Positions 1 to 11,900 of a stretch of 64,000 bases of DNA are shown piece by piece. Each line of letters starts with the position of its first letter. Position 1 is the first letter of the stretch. The DNA is from Lepturacanthus savala (taxonomy: Eukaryota; Chordata; Actinopteri; Scombriformes; Trichiuridae). The translations under genes were made by a program, and so were the position numbers. Under the pieces are notes generated by a model, which had not been told where the DNA came from, did not search any database, and worked only from the letters and a program-made list of their open reading frames with translations. The stretch lies in contig CM060475.1 of assembly GCA_030544235.1 (NCBI GenBank), positions 8,017,420 to 8,081,419 on the forward strand. Direction: 5' to 3'.

Positions 1-3000
1 GTTTAATCTACTAGTAGTAGTTATTTATAGAGGTTTAATCTACTAGCAGTAGTTATTTATAGAGTTTTAATCTACTAGCAGTAGTTATTTATAGAGTTTT
101 AATCTACTAGCAGTAGTTATTTATAGAGTTTTAATCTACTAGCAGTAGTTATTTATAGAGTTTTAATCTACTAGTAGTAGTTATTTATAGAGTTTAATCT
201 ACTAGTAGTAGTTATTTATAGAGTTTAATCTACTAGTAGTAGTTATTTATAGTTTTAATCTACTAGTAGTAGTTATTTATAGAGTTTAATCTACTAGTAG
301 TAGTTATTTATAGGTTTAATCTACTAGTAGTAGTTATTTATAGAGTTTAATCTACTAGTAGTAGTTATTTATAGAGTTTAATCTACTAGTAGTAGTTATT
401 TATAGAGTTTAATCTACTAGTAGTAGTTATTTATAGAGTTTAATCTACTAGTAGTAGTTATTTATAGTTTTAATCTACTAGTAGTAGTTATTTATAGAGT
501 TTAATCTACTAGTAGTAGTTATTTATAGAGTTTAATCTACTAGTAGTAGTTATTTATAGTTTTAATCTACTAGTAGTAGTTATTTATAGAGTTTAATCTA
601 CTAGTAGTAGTTATTTATAGTTTTAATCTACTAGTAGTTATTTATAGAGTTTAATCTACTACTAGTAGTTATTTGTAGAGTTTAATCTACTAGTAGTAGT
701 TATTTGTAGAGTTTAATCTACTAGTAGTAGTTATTTATAGAGTTTAATCTACTAGTAGTAGTTATTTATAGTTTTAATCTACTAGTAGTAGTTATTTATA
801 GAGTTTAATCTACTAGTAGTAGTTATTTATAGTTTTAATCTACTAGTAGTAGTTATTTATAGAGTTTAATCTACTAGTAGTAGTTATTTATAGAGGTTTA
901 ATCTACTAGTAGTAGTTATTTATAGTTTTAATCTACTAGTAGTAGTTATTTATAGTTTTAATCTACTAGTAGTAGTTATTTAGAGTTTAATCTACTAGTA
1001 GTAGTTATTTATAGAGTTTAATCTACTAGTAGTAGTTATTTATAGAGTTTTAATCTACTAGTAGTAGTTATTTATAGTTTTAATCTACTAGTAGTAGTTA
1101 TTTATAGAGTTTAATCTACTAGTAGTAGTTATTTATAGAGTTTAATCTACTAGTAGTAGTTATTTATAGAGTTTAATCTACTAGCAGTAGTTATTTATAG
1201 AGTTTTAATCTACTAGTAGTAGTTATTTATAGAGTTTTAATCTACTAGTAGTAGTTATTTATAGAGTTTAATCTACTAGTAGTAGTTATTTATAGAGGTT
1301 TAATCTACTAGTAGTAGTTATTTATAGAGTTTAATCTACTAGTAGTAGTTATTTGTAGAGTTTTAATCTACTAGTAGTAGTTATTTGTAGAGTTTAATCT
1401 ACTAGTAGTAGTTATTTATAGAGTTTAATCTACTAGTAGTAGTTATTTGTAGAGTTTAATCTACTAGTAGTAGTTATTTATAGAGTTTAATCTACTAGTA
1501 GTAGTTATTTATAGAGTTTAATCTACTAGTAGTAGTTATTTATAGTTTTAATCTACTAGTAGTAGTTATTTATAGAGTTTAATCTACTAGTAGTAGTTAT
1601 TTATAGTTTTAATCTACTAGTAGTAGTTATTTATAGAGTTTAATCTACTAGTAGTAGTTATTTATAGAGTTTAATCTACTAGTAGTAGTTATTTATAGAG
1701 TTTAATCTACTAGTAGTAGTTATTTGTAGAGTTTAATCTACTAGTAGTAGTTATTTATAGTTTTAATCTACTAGTAGTAATTTATAGAGTTTAATCTACT
1801 AGTAGTAGTTATTTATAGAGTTTAATCTACTAGTAGTAGTTATTTATAGTTTAATCTACTAGTAGTAGTTATTTATAGGTTTAATCTACTAGTAGTAGTT
1901 ATTTATAGTTTAATCTACTAGTAGTAGTTATTTATAGGTTTAATCTACTAGTAGTAGTTATTTATAGAGTTTAATCTACTAGTAGTAGTTATTTATAGTT
2001 TAATCTACTAGTAGTAGTTATTTATAGGTTTAATCTACTAGTAGTAGTTATTTATAGTTTTAATCTACTAGTAGTAGTTATTTATAGAGTTTAATCTACT
2101 AGTAGTAGTTATTTATAGGTTTAATCTACTAGTAGTAGTTATTTATAGAGTTTTAATCTACTAGTAGTAGTTATTTATAGAGTTTAATCTACTAGTAGTA
2201 GTTATTTATAGAGTTTAATCTACTAGTAGTAGTTATTTATAGAGTTTAATCTACTAGTAGTAGTTATTTATAGAGTTTAATCTACTAGTAGTAGTTATTT
2301 ATAGAGTTTAATCTACTAGTAGTAGTTATTTATAGTTTTAATCTACTAGTAGTAGTTATTTATAGAGTTTTAATCTACTAGTAGTAGTTATTTGTAGAGT
2401 TTAATCTACTAGTAGTAGTTATTTATAGAGTTTAATCTACTAGTAGTAGTTATTTATAGTTTTAATCTACTAGTAGTAGTTATTTATAGAGTTTAATCTA
2501 CTAGTAGTAGTTATTTATAGAGTTTAATCTACTAGTAGTAGTTATTTATAGAGTTTAATCTACTAGTAGTAGTTATTTATAGAGTTTAATCTACTAGTAG
2601 TAGTTATTTATAGAGTTTAATCTACTAGTAGTAGTTATTTATAGAGTTTAATCTACTAGTAGTAGTTATTTATAGTTTTAATCTACTAGTAGTAGTTATT
2701 TATAGAGTTTTAATCTACTAGTAGTAGTTATTTATAGAGTTTAATCTACTAGTAGTAGTTATTTATAGAGTTTAATCTACTAGTAGTAGTTATTTATAGT
2801 TTTAATCTACTAGTAGTAGTTATTTATAGAGTTTAATCTACTAGTAGTAGTTATTTATAGAGTTTAATCTACTAGTAGTAGTTATTTATAGTTTTAATCT
2901 ACTAGTAGTAGTTATTTATAGAGTTTAATCTACTAGTAGTAGTTATTTATAGTTTTAATCTACTAGTAGTTATTTATAGAGTTTAATCTACTACTAGTAG

Positions 3001-5010
3001 TTATTTGTAGAGTTTAATCTACTAGTAGTAGTTATTTGTAGAGTTTAATCTACTAGTAGTAGTTATTTATAGAGTTTAATCTACTAGTAGTAGTTATTTA
3101 TAGTTTTAATCTACTAGTAGTAGTTATTTATAGAGTTTAATCTACTAGTAGTAGTTATTTATAGTTTTAATCTACTAGTAGTAGTTATTTATAGAGTTTA
3201 ATCTACTAGTAGTAGTTATTTATAGAGGTTTAATCTACTAGTAGTAGTTATTTATAGTTTTAATCTACTAGTAGTAGTTATTTATAGTTTTAATCTACTA
3301 GTAGTAGTTATTTAGAGTTTAATCTACTAGTAGTAGTTATTTATAGAGTTTAATCTACTAGTAGTAGTTATTTATAGAGTTTTAATCTACTAGTAGTAGT
3401 TATTTATAGTTTTAATCTACTAGTAGTAGTTATTTATAGAGTTTAATCTACTAGTAGTAGTTATTTATAGAGTTTAATCTACTAGTAGTAGTTATTTATA
3501 GAGTTTAATCTACTAGCAGTAGTTATTTATAGAGTTTTAATCTACTAGTAGTAGTTATTTATAGAGTTTTAATCTACTAGTAGTAGTTATTTATAGAGTT
3601 TAATCTACTAGTAGTAGTTATTTATAGAGGTTTAATCTACTAGTAGTAGTTATTTATAGAGTTTAATCTACTAGTAGTAGTTATTTGTAGAGTTTTAATC
3701 TACTAGTAGTAGTTATTTGTAGAGTTTAATCTACTAGTAGTAGTTATTTATAGAGTTTAATCTACTAGTAGTAGTTATTTATAGAGTTTAATCTACTAGT
3801 AGTAGTTATTTGTAGAGTTTAATCTACTAGTAGTAGTTATTTATAGAGTTTAATCTACTAGTAGTAGTTATTTATAGAGTTTAATCTACTAGTAGTAGTT
3901 ATTTATAGTTTTAATCTACTAGTAGTAGTTATTTATAGAGTTTAATCTACTAGTAGTAGTTATTTATAGTTTTAATCTACTAGTAGTAGTTATTTATAGA
4001 GTTTAATCTACTAGTAGTAGTTATTTATAGAGTTTAATCTACTAGTAGTAGTTATTTATAGAGTTTAATCTACTAGTAGTAGTTATTTGTAGAGTTTAAT
4101 CTACTAGTAGTAGTTATTTATAGTTTTAATCTACTAGTAGTAATTTATAGAGTTTAATCTACTAGTAGTAGTTATTTATAGAGTTTAATCTACTAGTAGT
4201 AGTTATTTATAGTTTAATCTACTAGTAGTAGTTATTTATAGGTTTAATCTACTAGTAGTAGTTATTTATAGTTTAATCTACTAGTAGTAGTTATTTATAG
4301 GTTTAATCTACTAGTAGTAGTTATTTATAGAGTTTAATCTACTAGTAGTAGTTATTTATAGTTTAATCTACTAGTAGTAGTTATTTATAGGTTTAATCTA
4401 CTAGTAGTAGTTATTTATAGTTTTAATCTACTAGTAGTAGTTACTTATAGAGTTTAATCTACTAGTAGTAGTTATTTATAGGTTTAATCTACTAGTAGTA
4501 GTTATTTATAGAGTTTTAATCTACTAGTAGTAGTTATTTATAGAGTTTAATCTACTAGTAGTAGTTATTTATAGAGTTTAATCTACTAGTAGTAGTTATT
4601 TATAGAGTTTAATCTACTAGTAGTAGTTATTTATAGAGTTTAATCTACTAGTAGTAGTTATTTATAGAGTTTAATCTACTAGTAGTAGTTATTTATAGTT
4701 TTAATCTACTAGTAGTAGTTATTTATAGAGTTTTAATCTACTAGTAGTAGTTATTTGTAGAGTTTAATCTACTAGTAGTAGTTATTTATAGAGTTTAATC
4801 TACTAGTAGTAGTTATTTATAGTTTTAATCTACTAGTAGTAGTTATTTATAGTTTTAATCTACTAGTAGTAGTTATTTATAGAGTTTAATCTACTAGTAG
4901 TAGTTATTTGTAGAGTTTAATCTACTAGTAGTAGTTATTTATAGTTTTAATCTACTAGTAGTAGTTATTTATAGAGGTTTAATCTACTAGTAGTAGTTAT
5001 TTGGAGAGGT
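1..5010. repeat. 31-bp AT-rich satellite with higher-order duplication
   Basis: About 160 head-to-tail monomers of roughly 29-32 bp, built on TTTAATCTACTAGTAGTAG followed by TTATTTATAGAG. Each monomer contains the perfect 10-bp palindrome CTACTAGTAG. Monomers differ mainly in the linker (AG, AGG, T or G) and in a few substitutions (CTAGCAG, TTATTTG). Rare variants recur at a fixed distance: the shortened monomer at 621 and 2953, the TTATTTAGAG variant at 979 and 3311, and CTAGCAG at 1181 and 3513 are each 2332 bp apart. The array therefore has a higher-order duplication of about 2.3 kb. It continues beyond the left edge and probably sits in a CD99 intron, because the next coding exon downstream starts mid-gene. 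Confidence 0.97.
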
Positions 5011-5400
5011 TTATTCTGGTCCATTCTGGTCCATTCTGGTCCATCCTGGTGGTTTCAGTGCCTCATCAGGCATCTTCCTGTTGTTCAGACTAAAGAACAA
5101 AGCAGTGACGCGTCTCTGAGTCATCGTGGTTTCAGGTTCAGTTTCGCACATGTTTCTGCTCAGAGCCGCACCCTGCCCTGGATTCTGGTCTCTGCCCTGG
5201 ATTCTGGTCTCTGGTCTCTAGTCTGATCTCTGGTTTGGGTTCTGGTCTGGGTGTGTGTGTGTGTGTGTCAATGAGTGTTTCTTCTCTAAATGTAATAATC
5301 TAATAAACTCTGATTGGCTGAACCGTTGCGAGGCTCCGCCCCCCCTGGAGGTGACGGACATCCTCTGTGTGCATCTCTAACGCGTGGTTCTGGTCTTCAG
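5011..5400 (+). other. CD99 intron, mostly unique sequence
   Basis: This is the intron immediately upstream of the CD99 transmembrane exon. It holds four short tandem copies of a GGTCCATTCT word (about 5012-5055), a duplicated TCTGCCCTGGATTC segment near 5170-5210, and a GT dinucleotide run near 5250-5268. It ends with a GGTCTTCAG acceptor. No other gene is seen. Confidence 0.6.
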
Positions 5401-6279
5401 AAACCGGGTCGGGTCCGATCGCTGGGATCGTCAGTGCCATCGGCGTGGCCATCCTCGGGGCAGCGTCCAGCTACTTCGCCTACCAGAAGAAGAAGCTGTG
5501 CTTCAAGCTGCAGGGAGGTGAGTCTGTGACATCACAACCGCACACCACACGCATACGACCCATCGCTGGTTCTGCTGGTTCTGACGATGACTCTCTGCTG
5601 CAGGTGTGGACCCGGAGAGCGGCAAAGACCACGGGACCCAGTCTGAACCACAAGGTAAGGAACCACTGACTGGACCCTTCTGGACCCTCCTGGATCCAGG
5701 AGGAGGGTTTAACTGGTCCGCAGATCCAGGATCTTTGCTGTGTGTGTGTGAGGGGGGGTTCTGAAGCTGGTCTGGTCTCCATGGCAACCAGGTCCTAGGT
5801 GACCTCAAAACCTAGGGGTTTGAGAGGACCCTCTTACCATGGGACCACCACCAGAGGGTTGGGCGGCAGCCAGAGGCTGTACCCTGGTGATCCCTGGTCC
5901 AGCACGGGGTGCTGGTTTACTCCTGGCCCGGTGGACCAGAGGGTTCCTCCACCTTCAGGTGGGGGGGCAGGTCCTGACTGATCCGATTAACGCCTCAGAG
6001 TCCCCGAGGGTTCTGGTGGGTCCTCCTTCTGGTTCTGCTGGGTGACTCCAATCCTCCAATCCAATGTGAGACCTGTAGGGTTCTGATAGGGAGGAACCGA
6101 ACCCCCGGATCTGAACCTGATTGGTGTTATTTCCACATGTGGACCTGGTACCAGCAGTAGGGTGATGGACTTTGTGGACATGTCGTGGACTTGTGACATC
6201 ACAAGGTGAATGGGTCTGATAAAGAGAAACTCATGTTCTTTTCTTTTTAGTTCTCAGCAACCTGCTCAGGACGTCCTAG
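5401..6279 (+). CDS. cd99: CD99 antigen-like membrane protein, C-terminal exons (partial)
   Basis: Three exons are joined in consistent phase: 5401-5517, 5604-5654 and 6251-6279. They encode the C-terminus of a CD99-family type I membrane protein, which in vertebrates acts in leukocyte and endothelial adhesion at the cell surface. The first exon gives a short Gly/Ser-rich juxtamembrane piece, one hydrophobic transmembrane helix beginning PIAGIVSAIG, and then the family hallmark AYQKKKLCFK. The second exon gives an acidic cytoplasmic tail (VDPESGKDHG). The last exon contributes about nine residues ending LLRTS and a TAG stop. CD99L2 would be expected to read QQKKFCF at the hallmark, so CD99 itself, or the related XG, fits better. 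Upstream exons (signal peptide, Pro/Gly/Asp-rich ectodomain) lie outside the window. The location before GYG2 and PRKX matches human Xp22.33. The small tail exons are assigned from splice sites and phase only. Confidence 0.78.
5655..6250 (+). other. CD99 final intron
   Basis: This stretch begins GTAAGG and ends at a CTTTTTAG acceptor. It is unique GC-moderate sequence. Open frames on both strands here show no family resemblance. Confidence 0.55.
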
Positions 6280-6764
6280 AGACTTCGGGGACGAGACTTC
6301 AACAACGAGACTTCAGCAACGAGAATTCAACAACGAGACTTCGGGATCGAGACTTCAACAACGAGACTTCAACAACGAGACTTCGGGATCGAGACTTCAA
6401 CAACGAGACTTCAGCAATGAGACTTCAACAACGAGACTTCGGGATCGAGACTTCAACAACGAGACTTCAACAACGAGACTTCAGGAACGAGACTTCAACA
6501 ACGAGACTTCGGCAACGAGACTTCAGCAACGAGAATTCAACAACGAGACTTCAGCAACGAGAATTCAACAACGAGACTTCAGCAACGAGAATTCAACAAC
6601 GAGACTTCAGGAACGAGATGTTGGGAACGAGACTTCAGCAACGAGACTTCAGCAACGAGACTTCAGCAACGAGACTTCAACAACGAGACCTCGGGAACGA
6701 GACCTCAACAACGAGACTTCAACAACGAGACTTCAGGAACGAGACTTCGGGAACGAGACTTCGA
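6280..6764 (+). repeat. 14-bp minisatellite in CD99 3' UTR
   Basis: About 34 copies of a 14-bp unit, CGAGACTTCAACAA, with variants in the last five bases (CGGGAT, CAGCAA, CAGGAA). It starts within a few bases of the CD99 stop codon and is therefore expected to be transcribed as 3' UTR. Because 14 is not a multiple of 3, the long open frame over it reads with a 14-residue period and is in a different frame from CD99. It is not a gene. Confidence 0.93.
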
Positions 6765-6884
6765 TTCTCTACTTGTCTTTACTTTACTTTAACTCCAGTT
6801 GTAGCTGCAGCTGCTTCCGTTTCCTGCAGCTTGTGAAGGATAAAACTAAAAAAAAAAAAACGCGAAGTTTAACAAACATCAGCT

Positions 6885-6990
6885 CGACTGAGATTGGCTA
6901 GCTGATGTCTGGTAGGCGGAGTCACAGGGTTTCACCTGATGGTGATTGGATGCTGGGTTTATATAAGGAGGCATTTCTGGTGAAGGTCTG
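6885..6990 (+). promoter_or_regulatory. candidate TATA/CCAAT promoter
   Basis: Two inverted CCAAT words (GATTGGC near 6890 and GATTGGAT near 6944) lie upstream of a TATATAAGG box near 6961. The spacing is typical of a TATA promoter. No coding exon follows closely; the next polyadenylation word is at 7372. If functional it would drive a short non-coding transcript. The call rests on motifs only. Confidence 0.28.
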
Positions 6991-7371
6991 GGATTAGAAA
7001 TCTGCTCCTCCTGCTCCTCCTCAGTGGTTTAACGTTGTTTTGCGGGTTTTTGCAGCTTCGGCTCATTATTTCAGAACATAAATTCAGTTTTTATGGAGCA
7101 GGTGGTGGAGATTTGTGTGTTTTTCCGCTTTGCTGCATATTTGTTGCTTCTATTCCAGGTGTAGGTCGTTGTCTGTCAGTTTTTGGAGCCACGTAAATAT
7201 TTAACAGCTTTACGTCATGTTTTTTATGCTGCTAACATCCCGAAATTCTGTAAATACTTGCTTCTTTTAGCTTTTCAACCATTAATCAATCTGAAACATT
7301 TCTGGACATTTTACTATTCAATCATATAACTGGTGATTAGATGTTATTTTACTGGTTTTATATGTGTTTTC

Positions 7372-7377
7372 AATAAA
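7372..7377 (+). other. polyadenylation signal AATAAA (CD99 candidate)
   Basis: Canonical AATAAA followed within 25 bases by a GT-rich stretch (GTGGTGTTGTACAG). It is the first strong signal downstream of the CD99 stop. Confidence 0.5.
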
Positions 7378-7599
7378 GTGGTGTTGTACAGTTAATTGGT
7401 GGTTTGTCATCAGCTATTTCGTAATAAAAAAACAACTGGAACTGGGAAATAATCATAAAATACAATCATTTTAGCTTCTAAACGACAGTTTATAGCTTTA
7501 ATTTGACATAAAATTGTGTATTTGTTGTTTCCTACTGATAAGAAGTGTCATTTACACCCATAAACTACCGAAACAAACACGTTACGTTGTTTAAATTAA

Positions 7600-8150
7600 G
7601 ATTTTAGCTACGATTCATCGTTGCTAACCAACGAGCCGCGTCCCCTTCCGGCCGCCATCTTGCTGGGGTAAATTATTAGATACTTTATTTAAATAAACGG
7701 ACACCTACTCAAAAGTGTTTTAAAAGCAGAAATACCATGAAGTGAAAACGCGTCGTTAAATAAATTCCAATCAACATTTCAACCGCAGCTGCGTTTATAA
7801 CGCGACTTTTCACGGTTTCTGTCACTTTAACGCGAGAAGAGAACCGGAGCCCGTCGCAACATGGCCGCCGCTGAGAGACGTCAGCACGTAAGCCCAAGTA
7901 AACGCGCTGTTCACATTGACGCATGCGCGGTTTCCTCCTCAGTCCGGGTGGGTTTTAGACCGTTAAATGTTGATGTTGTAGCGACAGAAAAATAGAAAAT
8001 AAACCGATAAACGGTTGATTTAATTATTTAATTAATTAATTCTGTTCACTGTTCATGGTGTAAATTTACGGAAAAGACACAAAGATTCTAGAAGGATCCA
8101 AAAGCGGGAAAGAAGCGTTGAAACGGCGGGAAACTGACGAGCAACTGGAC
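7600..8150 (+). promoter_or_regulatory. CpG-rich promoter region upstream of GYG2
   Basis: A CpG-containing stretch in otherwise AT-rich DNA. It holds an inverted YY1 word within GCCGCCATCTTG near 7651, with an ETS-like CTTCCGG just before it. An NRF1-type palindrome, CGCATGCGCG, lies near 7920. Two E2F-like GCGGGAAA words lie near 8104 and 8125. This is the arrangement of a TATA-less housekeeping promoter and probably contains the GYG2 start site. An ATGGCC near 7861 is followed by a GTAAGC donor, but its phase does not fit GYG2 exon 2, so any exon here would be non-coding. Confidence 0.5.
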
Positions 8151-8780
8151 TTTACCGTAAGCAAATTTAATGTTAATATACGTTAATTATCATTAAATAT
8201 GTTAATTTGTTTGTAAAAAATCATCGGGAAAAGGCTGCTGAACACCTCTAACCTATTAAAATGATTAAAAGGCTGAAAAATGGACATTAACAGGTGATTC
8301 TGACAAGATGGTGACTTGTTGTCATGGAGATGGCAGCCATTTTCTACTCTCATTTACGTCTATGAATATAATAAATTATTCTGAAAAGAAAAATAATCTT
8401 AAAACTGAGTTTTATTTTGAATTAATCACATTAATATCAATTAATAATATTTCTATCAATAATAATTGATACGGAGGCTTTTTCTTCTTAAAATGACTGA
8501 TTGATTAATTGATTATCAGAATATTTGGAGGTTAATGTGACACATGGAAACTAATTGATTAATAATCGCGGCTCTCCATTTTCCTTTTCACATGTCAACG
8601 CGGCTGTTTCCATGGCGACGGGTCCAGCTGCTGGTGATAAACAGAGGGGGGGGGGAGTTGTTGTTGTGGAAAGTGAAAGTGCAGCGGTGCATGATGGGAA
8701 ATCGGCAGAGGGTCAACAGGGCTGCAAACGACCACGGCTGTTACACAGCAGAGAGACAGAGAGACGGATACAGCTCTGCT
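8151..8780 (+). other. GYG2 upstream region without clear coding content
   Basis: AT-rich unique sequence (8160-8540) followed by a GC-richer part (8580-8780). It probably includes 5' UTR or a first intron. The short open frames have no family resemblance. Confidence 0.4.
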
Positions 8781-8955
8781 GCTGAGGCTAACACGGCTAA
8801 CACTGCTGCTAACACTGCTGCTAACACCGCTAACACTTCCAGCTGGTCTGGCGTCAGCAGTTCAGAGAAGGTCAGACAGTGGTGGGCGAAGATGCAGAAC
8901 TATTACTACTGCTAATAACTCTGCTGCTGCTAACTCTGCTGCTGCTGCTGCTGTG
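8781..8955 (+). repeat. short GCTAACACTGCT and CTG repeats in GYG2 5' UTR
   Basis: A degenerate 12-bp GCTAACACTGCT repeat (8788-8838) and a CTG/GCT run (8918-8952) lie just upstream of the proposed start codon, so they are probably in the 5' leader. Confidence 0.6.
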
Positions 8956-8980
8956 AGGACCAGAAGATACTCCTCAGGAC

Positions 8981-11900
8981 ATGGCAGGTGGGTCTCTATG
9001 AATTCTAGAGGGTTGAAGTTTAACAGCAGCTGTTCCTCTGACCTGGTCTGACCTGATCTGGTCTGGTCTGACCTGGTTTTGGGTCCCATCCAGACCCTCC
9101 ACGTGGCTGCCAGCTGAAATAGAATCTGCAGCGGGATCATTGCAGGCAGAAGGTTAAATATCTGGAGTCTCTTCTGTCGTAACCCGACCAATAACGTAGC
9201 AGGACGGTTCATAAAATGCTGTCAAATAAGTGAAGATTCAAGTTTCTAGTTGAAGATAAAATGTGAACTTATTGATTCAGATAAACCTTAAGTTTCAAAT
9301 TAAATATACTGTAATTTAAATGCAGATTTCTACGTTAATTGTTTCAAAACACAATTAAACTTTATTGTAACTTCTGAATTATTTATTAAAAATGCAAAAA
9401 AAACATTAGAAACTACTGAAGGAAATGTAAATACTGAAAGGCTGTTTTTAAATAAAGTTTTTTTTATTAATTATAACAGCCTCCCAGGCCTTTGTGACCC
9501 TGGCTGTTTTAAATAAAGTTTTTTTTATCAATTATAACAGCCTCCCAGGCCTTCGTGACCCTGGCTGTTTTAAATAAAGTTTTTTTTATTAATTATAACA
9601 GCCTCCCAGGCCTTCGTGACCCTGGCTGTTTTAAATAAAGTTTTTTTTATTAATTATAACAGCCTCCCAGGCCTTCGTGACCCTGGCTGTTTTAAATAAA
9701 GTTTTTTTTTAATTAATTATAACAGCCTCCCAGGCCTTCGTGACCCTGGCTGTTTTAAATAAAGTTTTTTTTATCAATTATAACAGCCTCCCAGGCCTTC
9801 GTGACCCTGGCTGTTTTAAATAAAGTTTTTTTTATCAATTATAACAGCCTCCCAGGCCTTCGTGACCCTGGCTGTTTTAAATAACGTTTTTTTCATTAAT
9901 TATAACAGCCTCCCAGGCCTTCGTGACCCTGGCTGTTTTAAATAAAGTTTTTTTTATTAATTATAACAGCCTCCCAGGCCTTCGTGACCCTGGCTGTTTT
10001 AAATAAAGTTTTTTTTAATTAATTATAACAGCCTCGCAGGCCTTCGTGACCCTGGCTGTTTTAAATAAAGTTTTTTTAATCAATTATAACAGCCTCCCAG
10101 GCCTTCGTGACCCTGGCGACCTCTGACAGCTACTCTAAAGGAGCCCTGGTCGTCGCCGGCAGCCTCAGGCGCCACGGGACGACCCGCAGCATCGTCGTCA
10201 TGGTTACCCCCAACGTCTCACAGCAGGCCAGGTAGGATTCTTGGATCTGGAGTCCTTCAGATAACTCTAATGGTCTCAGTTTGTCCTGACGTGGTCCTGG
10301 TCTGCCCAGACTGTCCCTGGAGGCGGCGTTTGATGATGTCATCGTGGTGGACCTGCTGGACAGCGAGGACCGGGTCCGTCTGTCCTTGCTGGGACGTCCT
10401 GAACTGGGCGTCACCTTCACCAAGGTCCACTGCTGGACCCTGACCCAGTTCACCAAGTGTGTGTTTCTGGACGCCGACATGCTGGTGAGGGGGAAATACT
10501 CTGAAATAAACACTAAAATATACTCTAAAATACAAAAAAATAAACTGAAATACCAACTAAACCCAGGAACCAGAGAATTTGGACATTTTCTTCTAAAAAA
10601 TGACTAATCCTATAATCAATGGTTAAAATAGTTTGGTCCTGCTGAGTCCTGTTGGGTCCTGTTGAGTCCCGTTGAGTTCCATTGGGTCCTGTTGGGCCCC
10701 CCTCATGCCTCCTGGTATTAAAGTGTGGTCTGAAGGTTTCTGGCAGAACAAACAGCAGCAGCTTTGATCCTGAACCTCCAGATTAAACTCTGATTGAACC
10801 CGTGAACTCTGGGTCAGGGACAGAGTCAACATGTCTGTGGTCAGGTCACGTATGATGCAGACGTGTTTTCTGTTTAGTCAGGACAAACATGTTGAACGTG
10901 TGTTTTCTTTTTAATCAGGGTAAACATGTTCCATGATGGCAGTGACACACATGGTTGAGGAGCTGAGTCAACACGCTGCTGACGTGTTTGTCTCAGGTTA
11001 CAGCAGATAAACACCAGCAGTGGTGGTGTAGAGTTGTGGTGGTGGTGTAGGGGTAGAGTTGTGGTAGTGTAGGGTAGAGTTGTGGTGGTGTAGGGGTAGA
11101 GTTGTGGTGGTGTAGGTGTAGAGTTGTGGTGGTGTAGGGGTAGGATTGTGGTGATGGTGGTGTAGAGTTGTGGTGTAGAGGTAGAGTTGTGGTGGTGTAG
11201 GGTAGAGTGTGGTGGTGTAGGGTAGAGTTGTGGTGGTGTAGGGCTAGAGTTTTGGTGGTGTAGAGGTAGAGTTGTGGTGATGGTGGTGTAGAATTGTGGT
11301 GTAGAGGTAGAGTTGTGGTGGTGGTGTTGGGGTAGAGTTGTGGTGGTGGTGTAGGGGTAGAGTTGTGGTGTAGGGTAGAGTTGTGGTGGTGTAGGGGTAG
11401 AGTTGTGGTGGTGTAGGGTAGAGTTGTGGTGTAGAGGTAGATTTGTGGTGGTGGTGTAGGGGTAGAGTTGTGGTGGTGTAGGGTAGAGTTGTGGTGGTGG
11501 TGTAGAGGTAGAGTTGGGGTGGTGGTGTAGGGGTAGAGTTGTGGTGGTGTAGGGTAGAGTTGTGGTGGTGGTGTAGGGGTAGAGTTGTGGTGGTGGTGTA
11601 GGGGTAGAGTTGTGGTGGTGTAGAGGTAGAGTTGTGGTGGTGTAGGGTAGAGTTGTGGTGGTGGTGTAGGGGTAGAGTTGTGGTGGTGTAGGGGTAGAGT
11701 TGTGGTGGTGTAGGGGTAGAGTTGTGGTGGTGGTGTAGGTAGAGTTATAGTGGTGTTGATAAATTGAAGTGTTAAACCAGCTGTGACCTCTGACCCTCCA
11801 TCAGTCATTACTTGTAGCGTTTAAACAGCTGTGACCTCTGACCCCAGGTCCTGTGTAACGTGGATGAGTTGTTCCAGAGGGAGGAGCTATCAGCGGCGCC

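Larger units (their letters stand above)
6765..7600 (+). other. CD99 3' UTR and intergenic sequence
   Basis: Unique sequence carrying a poly-A run near 6848, a TATA-like promoter candidate near 6958 and an AATAAA at 7372. It is the probable end of the CD99 transcript or of a short independent one. No coding region was recognised. Confidence 0.5.

Noticed and set aside
1..5010. CRISPR-like array
   Set aside because: Units are contiguous with no unique spacers, in a vertebrate context; it is a satellite.
6210..6836. 208-codon frame over the CD99 3' UTR
   Set aside because: It arises from the 14-bp repeat and is out of frame with the CD99 last exon.
7861..7890. ATGGCCGCC start with GTAAGC donor as GYG2 exon 1
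   Set aside because: Its phase (0) does not match exon 2, which needs one carried base. The 7-nt exon at 8981 fits and matches known glycogenin structure.
10993..11808. 271-codon Thr/Pro/Tyr/Leu minus-strand frame
   Set aside because: G/T-rich minisatellite within GYG2 intron 3.
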